From NBLH01 sp050296515 (GTDB taxonomy: Bacteria > Bacteroidota > Bacteroidia > Bacteroidales > NBLH01), in contig JBNKRJ010000073.1 of the NCBI GenBank assembly GCA_050296515.1, positions 1-64,000 of the forward strand: DNA of 64,000 bases, read 5' to 3'. The notes below the pieces were generated by a model, which was not told the DNA's origin, ran no database searches, and worked only from the letters and a program-made list of their open reading frames with translations. Shown here in pieces: positions 44,661-53,622 of this stretch. A program made the translations under genes and the position numbers. The number at the start of each line of letters is the position of its first letter. Within the stretch, counting starts at the first letter, position 1.

Positions 44661-47600
44661 ATGCAGAATAAAGGAGCAATTAGATTATTGGCAATTCTTT
44701 TAGCTTTAGTAAGTATTTACCAGTTGAGTTTTACCTTTATTGTAAACAGTGAGAAAGATAAAGCTGCTGAATATGTGAAAAATAATCCGACTGTTACAGA
44801 GGAGGAATATTTGGATTCGATAGCAGGTATAGGTGTTTACGATTTTTTGTGGTTGCGAGACTTTACTTTTAGAGAATGTCAGGAGAGAGAATTAAACCTT
44901 GGGCTAGACCTTAAGGGTGGTATGAACGTAATTTTGGAAGTATCTGTAATTGATATACTTCGTTCATTAGCCAACAACCCGGAAGATTCGGTTTTTAAAG
45001 AAACCATGAAAAAGGCCATTGAAGCCCAGAAGAATAGCCAGGAAGAGTTTGTAACATTATTTGGTGATGCATTTAAGGAAGTTGCCCCACAAGGACAATT
45101 AGCTTCGTTGTTTATTAGCCCTGAACTACCAGATATAAAATACCAATCAACAAACGAAGAGGTTTTGGAAATTGTTCGTGCCCAGGCTAATGGAGCTATT
45201 GATAATTCTTTTAACATTCTTCGTTCAAGGATTGACCACTTTGGTGTTAGTCAGCCGAACATTCAGACTATGGACAGAGCTGGTCGTATCTTAGTTGAAT
45301 TACCTGGTATTAAAGATCCTGAGCGTGTTCGTAAATTATTGCAAGGAACAGCAAATCTTGAGTTCTGGGAAACTTATGACAATGCTGAAGCATTTGAATA
45401 TTTAAACGCTGCTAATAAAAAACTCAAAGATATAAATGCTGTAACTGAGGAAAAGGATACAACCCTGGCTAAAACCGAAGTTGTTGAAACTGAACAAAAA
45501 GATACAACTAAAAGTGAATTAGCTTTATTATCACAACCTGATAGTTTGCAATCTGATTCAGCTGGTTCTTTAATTGAAAGATTAGAAAAAGACTCTACTC
45601 AAACAGAGGCTTTGGATAATAACTTTGCTCAGTTTGAAAAAGAAAATCCATTATTTGCTGTTTTAAGACCAAATGTTAATCAGCAAGGCCAGTTGATTAA
45701 AGGAACTGCTGCTGTTGGTATCTCTCAGTTAAAAGATACTGCGAAAGTTAACAGATACTTAAATTTGCCTCAAATCAAAGAGATATTGCCACGTAATCTA
45801 AAATTACTTTGGGAAGTAAAACCTTTTGATAAAAAGGGTGAATATCTTTATTTAGTTGCTATAAAAGTAACAAACAGAGATGGGTTGCCTGCGCTTGGCG
45901 GGGAGGTAATAACAAATGCCCGGGCGCAATTTGGTAATAACAAAGCTACAGCTGAGGTTACTATGTCTATGAATGCGGAAGGTGCAAGTGCATGGGCAAG
46001 AATAACGAAAGAGAACTTAGGAAAGCAGGTTGCAGTTGTTCTTGATAATTTTGTATATTCTTTTCCAACTGTACAATCTGAAATCACTGGTGGTAGCTCT
46101 CAAATAACTGGGAATTTTACAATTAAAGAAGCCCAGGATTTAGCAAATATCTTAAAATCAGGTAAATTACCTGCACAAGCAAGAATTGTTGAAGAAGAGA
46201 TTGTTGGTCCTTCACTTGGACATGAGGCTATTAGTTCCGGACTATTGTCATTTGCATTGGCCTTTGTTGTGATACTCCTTTACATGATTTTCTATTATAA
46301 ATCAGCTGGTGTTATTGCCGATTTAGCTTTGTTAGCTAACATCTTCTTTATTTTTGGAGTATTAGCTTCATTAGGTGCAGTATTGACATTGCCTGGTTTA
46401 GCAGGTATTGTTTTAACAATTGGTATGTCTGTTGATGCTAATGTGCTTATTTATGAGCGAATTCGTGAGGAGTTAGCGCTTGGAAAAGGATTGAAACTTG
46501 CCATTTCTGATGGTTATAAACATGCCTATTCAGCTATTATCGATGCGAATATTACTACTTTATTAACTGGTGTCGTTTTATTTATATTTGGACACGGTCC
46601 GATTAAAGGTTTTGCTACAACTTTAATCATTGGTATTATTACATCTTTGTTTGCAGCAATTTTTATTACTCGTCTTTCATTCCTTGCAATGCTTGACAGA
46701 AATAAAAAGGTTGAGTTTTCAACAAAATTGACGGCGAATGCCTTCAAAAATGCTAAGATTCTGTTTATTGAGAAAAGGAAAGTATTTTACATAATTTCAG
46801 GTGTTTTAATTGCAGTTGGTGTATTTTCATTATTCACAAAAGGGCTTAATCAGGGGATTGATTTCCTTGGTGGACGTACTTATGTTGTTAAATTTGACCA
46901 ACCTGTTAGCACAGTAAATGTTGCTACAATATTGAAAGATGCATTTGAAGGAAACGAACCTGAAGTGAAAACTTATGGTAGTGATAACCAAGTGAAAATC
47001 AGTACTAAATATCTTGTTGAAAACAATGATGCTAATACTGATAGTATTGTTGAAGCCAGACTTTTTGAAGGTTTAAAACCTATCATTGGAGAAGATGTTA
47101 GTGAAACTAAATTTATTCATGATTATCGTCAGAGTTCTCGTAAAGTAGGACCAACTATTGCTGATGATATCAAAGTAGCTGCTGTTTGGTCTATCTTGTT
47201 TTCTTTGTTAATTATGTTTGTTTACATGTTCATAAGGTTTAAGAACTGGCAGTTTGGTTTAGGTGCATTTGGTGCATTAGTGCATGATGTTCTAATCACT
47301 ATTGGACTATTCTCATTACTTGATGGAATCCTTCCTTTCTCTCTTGAGATTGATCAAGCCTTTATTGCTGCAATCTTAACTGTAATTGGTTATTCCTTGA
47401 ACGATACTGTGGTTGTATTTGACCGTATCAGAGAGTATATTAATGAGAAGAAAAGAGGAAGCAGGAAGGAATTATATAATTCTGCATTGAACAGTACTCT
47501 TAGCCGTACCTTTAGTACCTCATTAAGTACGTTCTTTGTATTATTAGCCATCTTTATTTTTGGTGGTACTGTAATCCGAGGCTTTGTATTTGCTTTGTTA

Positions 47601-47750
47601 ATAGGTGTTGTAGTAGGTACATATTCTTCATTGTTTATTGCCACTCCAATAGTATTTGATACTATTAAAAAGCAAGAAGATGTAAAAGAAGATGTAACAA
47701 AGCAGTATTTAGGTGGAAAGAAAAAAGATAGGAAAAAGCAAGAAGCTTAA
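44661..47750 (+). CDS. secDF: Fused protein translocase subunit SecDF
   Basis: This 1029-aa inner-membrane protein joins SecD and SecF, the proton-driven motor that pulls secreted proteins through SecYEG. The SecD part has the first helix (about 7-25), the periplasmic P1 domain (NLGLDLKGGMNVILEV, ARILVELPGIKDPERV), and the membrane block with GMSVDANVLIYERIREE. The SecF part starts near residue 680 (GLNQGIDFLGGRTYVVKF) and has YSLNDTVVVFDRIRE. About residues 255-325 of P1 hold a Ser/Thr/Asp/Glu-rich, probably disordered insertion. Fusion is the Bacteroidetes norm. A terminator follows. Confidence 0.96.
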   Translation: MQNKGAIRLLAILLALVSIYQLSFTFIVNSEKDKAAEYVKNNPTVTEEEYLDSIAGIGVYDFLWLRDFTFRECQERELNLGLDLKGGMNVILEVSVIDILRSLANNPEDSVFKETMKKAIEAQKNSQEEFVTLFGDAFKEVAPQGQLASLFISPELPDIKYQSTNEEVLEIVRAQANGAIDNSFNILRSRIDHFGVSQPNIQTMDRAGRILVELPGIKDPERVRKLLQGTANLEFWETYDNAEAFEYLNAANKKLKDINAVTEEKDTTLAKTEVVETEQKDTTKSELALLSQPDSLQSDSAGSLIERLEKDSTQTEALDNNFAQFEKENPLFAVLRPNVNQQGQLIKGTAAVGISQLKDTAKVNRYLNLPQIKEILPRNLKLLWEVKPFDKKGEYLYLVAIKVTNRDGLPALGGEVITNARAQFGNNKATAEVTMSMNAEGASAWARITKENLGKQVAVVLDNFVYSFPTVQSEITGGSSQITGNFTIKEAQDLANILKSGKLPAQARIVEEEIVGPSLGHEAISSGLLSFALAFVVILLYMIFYYKSAGVIADLALLANIFFIFGVLASLGAVLTLPGLAGIVLTIGMSVDANVLIYERIREELALGKGLKLAISDGYKHAYSAIIDANITTLLTGVVLFIFGHGPIKGFATTLIIGIITSLFAAIFITRLSFLAMLDRNKKVEFSTKLTANAFKNAKILFIEKRKVFYIISGVLIAVGVFSLFTKGLNQGIDFLGGRTYVVKFDQPVSTVNVATILKDAFEGNEPEVKTYGSDNQVKISTKYLVENNDANTDSIVEARLFEGLKPIIGEDVSETKFIHDYRQSSRKVGPTIADDIKVAAVWSILFSLLIMFVYMFIRFKNWQFGLGAFGALVHDVLITIGLFSLLDGILPFSLEIDQAFIAAILTVIGYSLNDTVVVFDRIREYINEKKRGSRKELYNSALNSTLSRTFSTSLSTFFVLLAIFIFGGTVIRGFVFALLIGVVVGTYSSLFIATPIVFDTIKKQEDVKEDVTKQYLGGKKKDRKKQEA

Positions 47751-47770
47751 AATAATATTAACTCTATATG

Positions 47771-47802
47771 AAAAGGATGATATGCAAGTATCATCCTTTT
47801 TT
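47771..47802 (+). terminator. Terminator after secDF
   Basis: Twelve-bp perfect stem AAAAGGATGATA (47771-47782) / TATCATCCTTTT (47789-47800), 6-nt loop, T-run. Confidence 0.88.
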
Positions 47803-47882
47803 GATTATAGGTTATTATCTTGCCGACAAATTAGTCTTATAAATTTCTGATTTCTATGTTCTAATTTCTAGTATCTAAGTTG

Positions 47883-47890
47883 TATATTTG
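47883..47890 (+). promoter_or_regulatory. Probable -7 box of tatA
   Basis: TATATTTG matches TAnnTTTG. A transcript starting about 6-7 nt downstream would have a leader of only about 10 nt before the ATG at 47906. Confidence 0.4.
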
Positions 47891-47905
47891 CCTAAAATTA
47901 TGATT

Positions 47906-48133
47906 ATGTCAACACATCTTCTATTTATAAGTGGAGCAGAGATCTTTGTAGTTCTCTTGGTTGTATTGTTGTTATTTGGCTCAAAAAAGATACCCGAAGT
48001 AGCCAAAGGTTTAGGGAAGGGGCTTCAGGAGTTTCGTCGTGCTACAGATGAAATAAAGAAGGAAATCAAAGATAATGAGATTACTAAGGATATCAAGGAA
48101 ATCAAAGATAACATTAAAGGACAGGGATTGTAA
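47906..48133 (+). CDS. tatA: Twin-arginine translocase subunit TatA
   Basis: This 75-aa protein has the TatA/E layout: an N-terminal membrane helix (FISGAEIFVVLLVVLLLFG), the hinge GSKKIPEVAKGLGKGLQEFRRA (an amphipathic helix, given in part), and a charged Lys/Glu tail. TatA oligomers form the pore of folded-protein export. The ATG at 47906 is the best start, with a nearby ATG at 47900 and a TTG at 47888 as alternatives. It lies 3 nt before the antiporter gene. No tatC lies in this window. Confidence 0.9.
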   Translation: MSTHLLFISGAEIFVVLLVVLLLFGSKKIPEVAKGLGKGLQEFRRATDEIKKEIKDNEITKDIKEIKDNIKGQGL

Positions 48134-48136
48134 TAT

Positions 48137-49123
48137 ATGGAATACCTTAAGTTTATTGTAGGGTTGATTATCCTTGTTTTTAGCGGTAAATATCTGGTAC
48201 AAGGCGGGGTGTCTATTGCAAAGTATTTTAAGATACCACCATTGGTTATAGGTCTTACAGTTGTAGCTTTTGGTACATCTGCTCCTGAGTTAATTGTTAG
48301 TATTAACGCTGCAATATCTGGCAATCCTGAAATTGCTTTTGGAAATGTTGTTGGATCCAATATCTCAAATATTGGACTTGTGTTAGCGATTACAGCTTTG
48401 CTAATCCCCATTCCCGTTCATAAGAATTCCTTGAGGATTGATTGGCCAATGATGATGATTTTGTCAATATTGCTGTACATTTTCATTATTGATGATGGGT
48501 TAACATATTATGAAGGTATTTTGTTCTTTTTGTTGCTTTTGGGTTATTTGTATTACATGATAAATAAGTCCAGAAAGGAGCATGATAGTTCCTCCGATGA
48601 TGTTTCGGGGATGAAGCAATTAGGGTTAGGCTTATCAATTCTCATCATTTTAGCATCCTCGTTTGGTTTGGCTTTTGGTGCTGATTTTTTGGTTGAAGGA
48701 GCTTCTGAAATTGCTTTAAGCTGGGGAGTTAGTAAGCGTGTGATTTCAATTACAATTGTTGCCTTTGGAACCAGCGTTCCTGAGCTGACAGCCTCTATAA
48801 TAGCTGCAACAAAGAAACAAACTGATATTTCAATAGGAAATATTATTGGTTCTAATATTTTTAATATTGCTGTTGTTTTAGGAGTTACCAGCATGATTAA
48901 AAATATTCCTGTAGACCATATTGCTTTTAGTTTTGATATTATCTGGATGCTGTTTATGGCAGTATTACTTTTCTTGTTTATTTTTCCATTTAAAACAGTG
49001 TATTTAAACCGTGTGGAAGGAGCTTTGTTACTAATTGCTTATGGTATTTATATGTCTTTGGTGCTTTTGGGTTATGATTTTGAATCAATTTCCAGTACCT
49101 TAGGACACTTAATTTTTGATTAG
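48137..49123 (+). CDS. Calcium/sodium antiporter (CaCA family, YrbG-like)
   Basis: This 328-aa polytopic inner-membrane protein has the two inverted alpha-repeats of the CaCA superfamily. Repeat 1 reads VVAFGTSAPELIVSINAA with GNVVGSNISNIGLVL, and repeat 2 reads IVAFGTSVPELTASIIAA with GNIIGSNIFNIAVVLG. The acidic residues in the GTSxPEL motifs bind cation. It exports Ca2+ in exchange for Na+ (or H+). A cytosolic loop (about 140-155) separates the halves. It starts 3 nt after tatA and is probably cotranscribed. Confidence 0.93.
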   Translation: MEYLKFIVGLIILVFSGKYLVQGGVSIAKYFKIPPLVIGLTVVAFGTSAPELIVSINAAISGNPEIAFGNVVGSNISNIGLVLAITALLIPIPVHKNSLRIDWPMMMILSILLYIFIIDDGLTYYEGILFFLLLLGYLYYMINKSRKEHDSSSDDVSGMKQLGLGLSILIILASSFGLAFGADFLVEGASEIALSWGVSKRVISITIVAFGTSVPELTASIIAATKKQTDISIGNIIGSNIFNIAVVLGVTSMIKNIPVDHIAFSFDIIWMLFMAVLLFLFIFPFKTVYLNRVEGALLLIAYGIYMSLVLLGYDFESISSTLGHLIFD

Positions 49124-49149
49124 TATTAAAGCCATCGAATTTTTATATA

Positions 49150-49806
49150 ATGGTCGAATCAATTGGAATAACAAAATCATTTGGAAGTTTACGTGTTTTA
49201 AAAGATATCAATTTTAAAATTGAGAAGGGCGAGATTGTATCTATAGTTGGTGCAAGTGGTGCTGGAAAAACGACTCTTTTACAAATAATTGGCACTCTTA
49301 GTAAGCCTGATTCTGGTAAAATAGTAATTGAAGGAAAAGAAATTAATGGCATGGGCAATAAAAAGCTTGCCGAATTTAGAAATTCTCAGATAGGCTTTGT
49401 TTTTCAATTTCATCATTTGTTGGCTGAATTTACGGCTCTTGAAAATGTATGCATCCCGGCATTCATAAATGGACGCTCTAAGTCAGAGTCAGAAAGTGAA
49501 GCCAAGAACATACTTGATTTCCTTAATTTATCTGAAAGAATTGAACATAAACCAGGACAACTATCTGGCGGAGAGCAACAAAGAGTAGCTGTTGCAAGGG
49601 CATTAATTAATAACCCTTCAGTAATATTAGCCGATGAACCATCAGGTAATTTAGATTCTGTAAATAAGAGGGAATTGCACGAGTTGTTTTTCAAATTGCG
49701 AGATAAATACAATCAAACCTTTATTATTGTTACCCACGATAATGGATTGGCAGAAATGTCAGACAGGGTGTTAAGGATTAAGGATGGATTGATAGTCAAT
49801 GAATAA
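49150..49806 (+). CDS. LolD-like ABC transporter ATP-binding protein
   Basis: This 218-aa ATPase has Walker A GASGAGKTT (residues 36-44), a Q-loop FQFHHLLAEFTALENV typical of the LolD/MacB group, the signature LSGGEQQRVAVARAL, Walker B VILADEPSGNLD and the switch VTHD. LolD drives lipoprotein release from the inner membrane together with LolC/E-type permeases. No permease is adjacent, so the assignment to LolD rather than another MacB-group ATPase is by similarity of motifs only. It follows the antiporter by 26 nt. Confidence 0.87.
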   Translation: MVESIGITKSFGSLRVLKDINFKIEKGEIVSIVGASGAGKTTLLQIIGTLSKPDSGKIVIEGKEINGMGNKKLAEFRNSQIGFVFQFHHLLAEFTALENVCIPAFINGRSKSESESEAKNILDFLNLSERIEHKPGQLSGGEQQRVAVARALINNPSVILADEPSGNLDSVNKRELHELFFKLRDKYNQTFIIVTHDNGLAEMSDRVLRIKDGLIVNE

Positions 49807-49848
49807 TTTAGTCATTGGCTCGCATTTAACAACCAGCAACCAGGCTCT

Positions 49849-50616
49849 ATGTACTCAAATCTCATATCTAATATAAAAGAATTCCTCGATGAAAAATACA
49901 ACCTCTACAACCGCCCGTCTTTTATAGAGACCGATCCTATCCATGTACCACACCAGTTCTCGAAGCCCGAAGATATTGAAATAGCAGCTTTCTTGAGTGC
50001 AACAATAGCATGGGGAAATCGAAAAATGATTATTAAAAACGCAAAAAAGTTGATAAGTCTTTTAGATAATTCTCCTCATGATTTTATAATAAACAGCAAT
50101 GATTCTGATTTAGGGCAAATTAAAGATTTTAAGCATCGTACTTTTAATGGCGAGGATTTGGCATTTTTCCTTAAAAGTTTACAAAATATCTACAAAAATC
50201 ACGGTGGACTAAGAAGCATTTTTGAGAATAACTTTGTGGATGCGAAAACCTCACTGTCCCGTTTCAGGGAAGTTTTTTTTAGTATTGAATATCCAGATAG
50301 AACTCAAAAACACGTTCCAAATGTGTTGAAAAAGTCCGCTGCCAAGCGATTAAACATGTTTCTAATGTGGATGGTAAGAAAAGATAATCGAGGAGTGCAT
50401 TTTGGTTTGTGGAATAAGATCCCTCAAAGTGAATTGAAGCTTCCGCTCGATGTACATACAGCAAATGTGGGACGAAAATTAGGACTTTTAGAACGAAAGC
50501 AAAATGACTGGCAGGCTGTTGAGGAAATTACGGATTCGCTGAGAGGTTTTGATGCCGAAGATCCTATAAAATATGATTTTGCATTGTTTGGGTTGGGGGT
50601 TTTTGAGAAGTTTTAG
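49849..50616 (+). CDS. TIGR02757/DUF2400 family protein
   Basis: This 255-aa cytosolic protein belongs to the TIGR02757 (DUF2400) family. The signatures are DPIHVPHQFSKPEDIEIAAF, ATIAWGNRKMIIKN, KRLNMFLMWMVRKD, LPLDVHTANVGRKLGL and DPIKYDFALFGLGV. The helical fold resembles the HhH/EndoIII-type DNA glycosylase superfamily, but no function is established. Length is normal. It is the last gene before a low-information stretch and an accessory region. Confidence 0.88.
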   Translation: MYSNLISNIKEFLDEKYNLYNRPSFIETDPIHVPHQFSKPEDIEIAAFLSATIAWGNRKMIIKNAKKLISLLDNSPHDFIINSNDSDLGQIKDFKHRTFNGEDLAFFLKSLQNIYKNHGGLRSIFENNFVDAKTSLSRFREVFFSIEYPDRTQKHVPNVLKKSAAKRLNMFLMWMVRKDNRGVHFGLWNKIPQSELKLPLDVHTANVGRKLGLLERKQNDWQAVEEITDSLRGFDAEDPIKYDFALFGLGVFEKF

Positions 50617-50968
50617 GTACACTGATTTTTTATAATCGTTATGATAAATTAAGATCACAAAAGAAATGTAAATTGCCTCACATTCGGAACTTATAATGAA
50701 CAGTTCGATCTGTGCAGCCAGAATATCATTCCCAAAATCATGTTTTAAAACATCTCCTTAAGAGGGTAGCAATTTCCGGCTTTATGTAATAAATGTTTAT
50801 TACTGTTATATACTACGCCTGAATGGAATATTGTAAAGCGGAATTTTATAATGGCTTTGTATATGCTGATTGGCTGGCAGTTTTGGGTTGAGAGCTTGCG
50901 AAGCAAACCAAATACTAACAGCGGTTCGGTATAAAAACTGGTTAAACCATAAATAAGTAGACCCAAAA
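50617..50968. other. Gene-free region before LytTR gene
   Basis: No coding frame with recognisable content is present. It includes a short palindrome ATGTTTTAAAACAT (50738-50751) and AT-rich DNA. It presumably holds the LytTR gene's promoter, but no clear TAnnTTTG box was found. Confidence 0.4.
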
Positions 50969-51325
50969 ATGAGAAATAAACCTTTTATTACCCTGCCTAC
51001 CTTGCGTGGAGTTACATTAATTAATATAAATGACTTAATCTGTATTTGTTCTGAAGGGAAAAACTGCATCTTTCATTTTGAAAATAATCAATGTAGGACA
51101 GTGAATATCCCTATCAGCAATGTTGAACAAATTTTAAAAGGCTCAAATTTTGTTAGATGCCACCAGCAATGCATTGTTAATATTTTAAAAATTGAAGAAA
51201 TATTTACAGGTAGTACCGGGCTGGTATTAACAAACGGGAAAGAGTTTAATATTTCCCGTACGTACAAAGAAAAATTCAGGGAGAAAATGAATAATTATTG
51301 TTATAAAATTACTAATGCCCTGTGA
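50969..51325 (+). CDS. Stand-alone LytTR DNA-binding domain protein
   Basis: This 118-aa protein consists almost only of a LytTR domain: LININDLICICSEGKNCIFHF, then FVRCHQQCIVNILKIEEIF (the conserved Rx(H)xS/xxNxxxI segment) and a C-terminal NISRTYKEKFREKM. LytTR domains bind direct-repeat promoter sites. No receiver domain or histidine kinase is fused or adjacent, so it is an orphan regulator of unknown input. It opens the accessory stretch with the secreted proteins that follow. Confidence 0.82.
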   Translation: MRNKPFITLPTLRGVTLININDLICICSEGKNCIFHFENNQCRTVNIPISNVEQILKGSNFVRCHQQCIVNILKIEEIFTGSTGLVLTNGKEFNISRTYKEKFREKMNNYCYKITNAL

Positions 51326-51559
51326 ATCAATAACCCGGTCAATTATACATGTTTTTATGTCAATTGTTCCCCGATTAGTGTCGAATATACCCTAAATTAT
51401 GTCAGTGGTATATGTTTTTGGCCTTTTTAGTTGGACGTTAATTTTTTTTCAGCAATATTTGAAAAAGAATAGAACACTGATGTCGCTGATTAGAAAGATT
51501 TTCAGGATCTAATATCGAATGTCTAATTTACTAATTTCAAATACATTAAGTTTTAAAAG

Positions 51560-52243
51560 ATGGCCCAATTACTTTATGAAAAACAATCAACAAAAGTCCA
51601 TTTAAATGCAACACGCCGACATATGCGTTTATGTAGGAGAACAACCGGTGCAGAGGAAGCTATTACCGCTATTGAAACCTATTATCAGGCATTAATTGAA
51701 AAACAAAAAGCCACCGAAGAGGCTGGCCTGAAATGCGAAATGGCACATGACGATGTTTATCATTATGATGATATCCTGGATGACGAAGTACGTACATGTT
51801 ATGATGATTGCAAAAAGCATGACCGTAAAAACCCTGGCCGCCCTTTACTGGGACAGTTGTTCCCCGATGGAAAATTTAGCACCATTATTAATGCCCCTTT
51901 AAAAGAGGAACCTGATAAAGTTGGACAGTTGGTAAGCCGTATTGAAGCGCTGGGTGCCGACCATGCTTTAAATATTTTGGTTGAAGTGCTAAATGCCTGT
52001 ATTGAAAATTGCCGTAATGCCCTGGCTGCTTACCATCAAAGCATTACTGACGAAAAAGCTGCCCAGGCCGAAGAAGATATCGCCAAGGCCAACCTGCGCC
52101 GTCAGTACGAATTTAACTACCTCGATTTAGCAAAAAAGTTTGGCAAAGGCCATGCTGATAGATTTTTCCCTGTTTTACGCAGTTCAAACAAAAAGAGCGG
52201 AAAAGGCAATGGGGATGAAAATGGTGCTGAAACGGATGATTAA
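51560..52243 (+). CDS. Hypothetical helical cytosolic protein
   Basis: This 227-aa protein is not recognised. It has no signal peptide and is mostly helical and charged, with likely coiled-coil stretches (EEAITAIETYYQALIEKQK near residue 32 and ITDEKAAQAEEDIAKANLRR near 166). Single Cys residues cluster near the middle (KCEMAHDDVYHYDD, VRTCYDDCKKH). The C-terminus is a low-complexity Lys/Gly/Asp/Glu tail. Base composition is richer in GC than the preceding genes, hinting at transfer. A 42-bp minisatellite begins 15 nt after its stop. Confidence 0.55.
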   Translation: MAQLLYEKQSTKVHLNATRRHMRLCRRTTGAEEAITAIETYYQALIEKQKATEEAGLKCEMAHDDVYHYDDILDDEVRTCYDDCKKHDRKNPGRPLLGQLFPDGKFSTIINAPLKEEPDKVGQLVSRIEALGADHALNILVEVLNACIENCRNALAAYHQSITDEKAAQAEEDIAKANLRRQYEFNYLDLAKKFGKGHADRFFPVLRSSNKKSGKGNGDENGAETDD

Positions 52244-52258
52244 AATTTTTTTTCAGGG

Positions 52259-52600
52259 AAAATGACATTGCAACCTGTTGCAGTTTGTGTTTCTTGGAAA
52301 AAAAGCAGGCTGCACAAAATTTCGGTTTGCGATTATGGCTAAAATCATGTACTGTGCAAAATTTCCGGGATGTTTTTTAACAAAGATTTCAGTCTGCACA
52401 AAATTGCAGAGGTGTTTTTTTACAAAGATCATACACTGCAAATAATTTCAGTTAGTGATTTTTACGAAGGTTGCAGGCTGAAAAAATGTGCAGGGAGTGA
52501 TTATGATAAAGATTATGAGTTGAAAAAGCTGGCAGGATGGGATGGTAGCAAAGAACTGAGTTTGAAATGTTTTATAACAAAAAATAGTTTAAATGATTAG
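52259..52600 (+). repeat. Degenerate 42-bp minisatellite, about eight units
   Basis: Read in the frame starting at 52262, a Leu recurs every 14 codons (3, 17, 31, 45, 59, 73, 87, 101), with units resembling D-x-x-L-x-K-I-x-x-x-x-F-x-K. Unit starts are near 52259, 52301, 52343, 52385, 52427, 52469, 52511 and 52553. DNA similarity is clearest between units 2 to 4 (CTGCACAAAATTTC, CTGTGCAAAATTTC and CTGCACAAAATTGC). A TAA at 52340 breaks the frame in unit 2, so either this is non-coding or it is a decayed repeat protein; a short open frame from 52370 remains. Confidence 0.65.
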
Positions 52601-52810
52601 TCGGGAAAAGGCTTTTGGGGCAATTATTCGTTTTATTAGACTTTACCAATTAAAATACAAGGGGAGATATCCTGTTGGTTTTACCTAAGTTGACTTTACA
52701 GAAAACGTAAAAAGGTTTATTAAACAAGGCGGCCCCAAATGTATTCTCTAAATGCAATTAAAGTAGATACAAATGGAGCCTGATTACTAAATTATAAAAT
52801 TACAATAAAA
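52601..52810. other. Intergenic region before FISUMP-like gene
   Basis: No gene, clear promoter or terminator is seen. The 210 nt separate the minisatellite from the lipoprotein gene. Confidence 0.4.
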
Positions 52811-53566
52811 ATGAAAAAAAATAATATTTTTAAATATATCCTGTTAGCAACAATTGGTCTTTCTATATTAGCTTCTTGTAGCAAAGAAGAAGAACTTAGA
52901 CCAGAAGAGACACAGAGCGGATTAAGAAAGGTGGTGCCTGAAAAGAGCCTAACCGTTGAGTTAAAGAAAACTGAATTTAAGCATACACTTAAATCTTCTA
53001 CTGAAGAATTTATTGATGGGGGTGTTCATTTGTTTCCAGGTTTAAATGCATGGCTTCAATGTGTTGTTATTGGCGATCAGCGTTGGATAACTATGGATAT
53101 AGCTGTAGATCTTGATCTTCTTTCTGGTGAAGGAGATGCTAGGTCTTTGTATCATTCCGAAAGAGGAGAATATATTCCAATGTATGATCGCGAGGCTGCC
53201 GATTGGATAAGCAGTACCGCAGGGACGACTACCTTTGGTTATGGTGGCCCTGCAATAACCCAATTGTCTGGTTTCCGCCTGCCAACAGAAGAAGATGCAG
53301 AACATCTTAACGGAATGGCAGGGGGTAATGATGCTGCCATTATTGCAGCTTTGCAGTTAAAAAAAACCGGCTTGTATGGAGATATTGGTGGGACTGCCGT
53401 GTCTTTTAACGAGCACCTTGGTTACTTTTGGATCGAGGAAACTATAAATCCAGGTAGAAATTGGCTTTTCGCTGCTGATATAGACAACAATCATGTCTCT
53501 CTCGCTGAGCACCAATTTCCGTATTATGTACCTGTTCGGTTGGTTCAGACTATTTCGCAGCAATAG
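52811..53566 (+). CDS. FISUMP-like lipoprotein
   Basis: This 251-aa lipoprotein (signal MKKNNIFK to ILASCSKEEE, Cys23) has features of the Fibrobacter succinogenes major paralogous domain family: VVIGDQRWITMDIAVDL, the SGFRLPTEEDAEHLNGM core matching GWRLPT motifs, a GYFWIEE strand, and a C-terminal YYVPVRLVQ. The family is exported and of unknown function. It is the first gene of a stretch of surface proteins and ends in its own terminator, 57 nt before the beta-helix gene. Confidence 0.7.
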   Translation: MKKNNIFKYILLATIGLSILASCSKEEELRPEETQSGLRKVVPEKSLTVELKKTEFKHTLKSSTEEFIDGGVHLFPGLNAWLQCVVIGDQRWITMDIAVDLDLLSGEGDARSLYHSERGEYIPMYDREAADWISSTAGTTTFGYGGPAITQLSGFRLPTEEDAEHLNGMAGGNDAAIIAALQLKKTGLYGDIGGTAVSFNEHLGYFWIEETINPGRNWLFAADIDNNHVSLAEHQFPYYVPVRLVQTISQQ

Positions 53567-53582
53567 TTAAGCATAAATTCAG

Positions 53583-53608
53583 GCCGGGGCTGTTTTGCCC
53601 CGGCTTTT
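53583..53608 (+). terminator. Terminator after FISUMP-like gene
   Basis: Eight-bp GC stem GCCGGGGC (53583-53590) / GCCCCGGC (53597-53604), 6-nt loop, then four T. Confidence 0.85.
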
Positions 53609-53622
53609 AAAACATCTAATAA

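Noticed and set aside
52253..52441. Minus-strand open frame in the minisatellite
   Set aside because: Repeats of 42 bp tend to be open in several frames; this is a by-product of the period.
52370..52600. Short open frame inside the minisatellite as a gene
   Set aside because: It begins in the middle of a repeat array that is broken by a stop upstream; no signal, domain or ribosome-binding site supports it.
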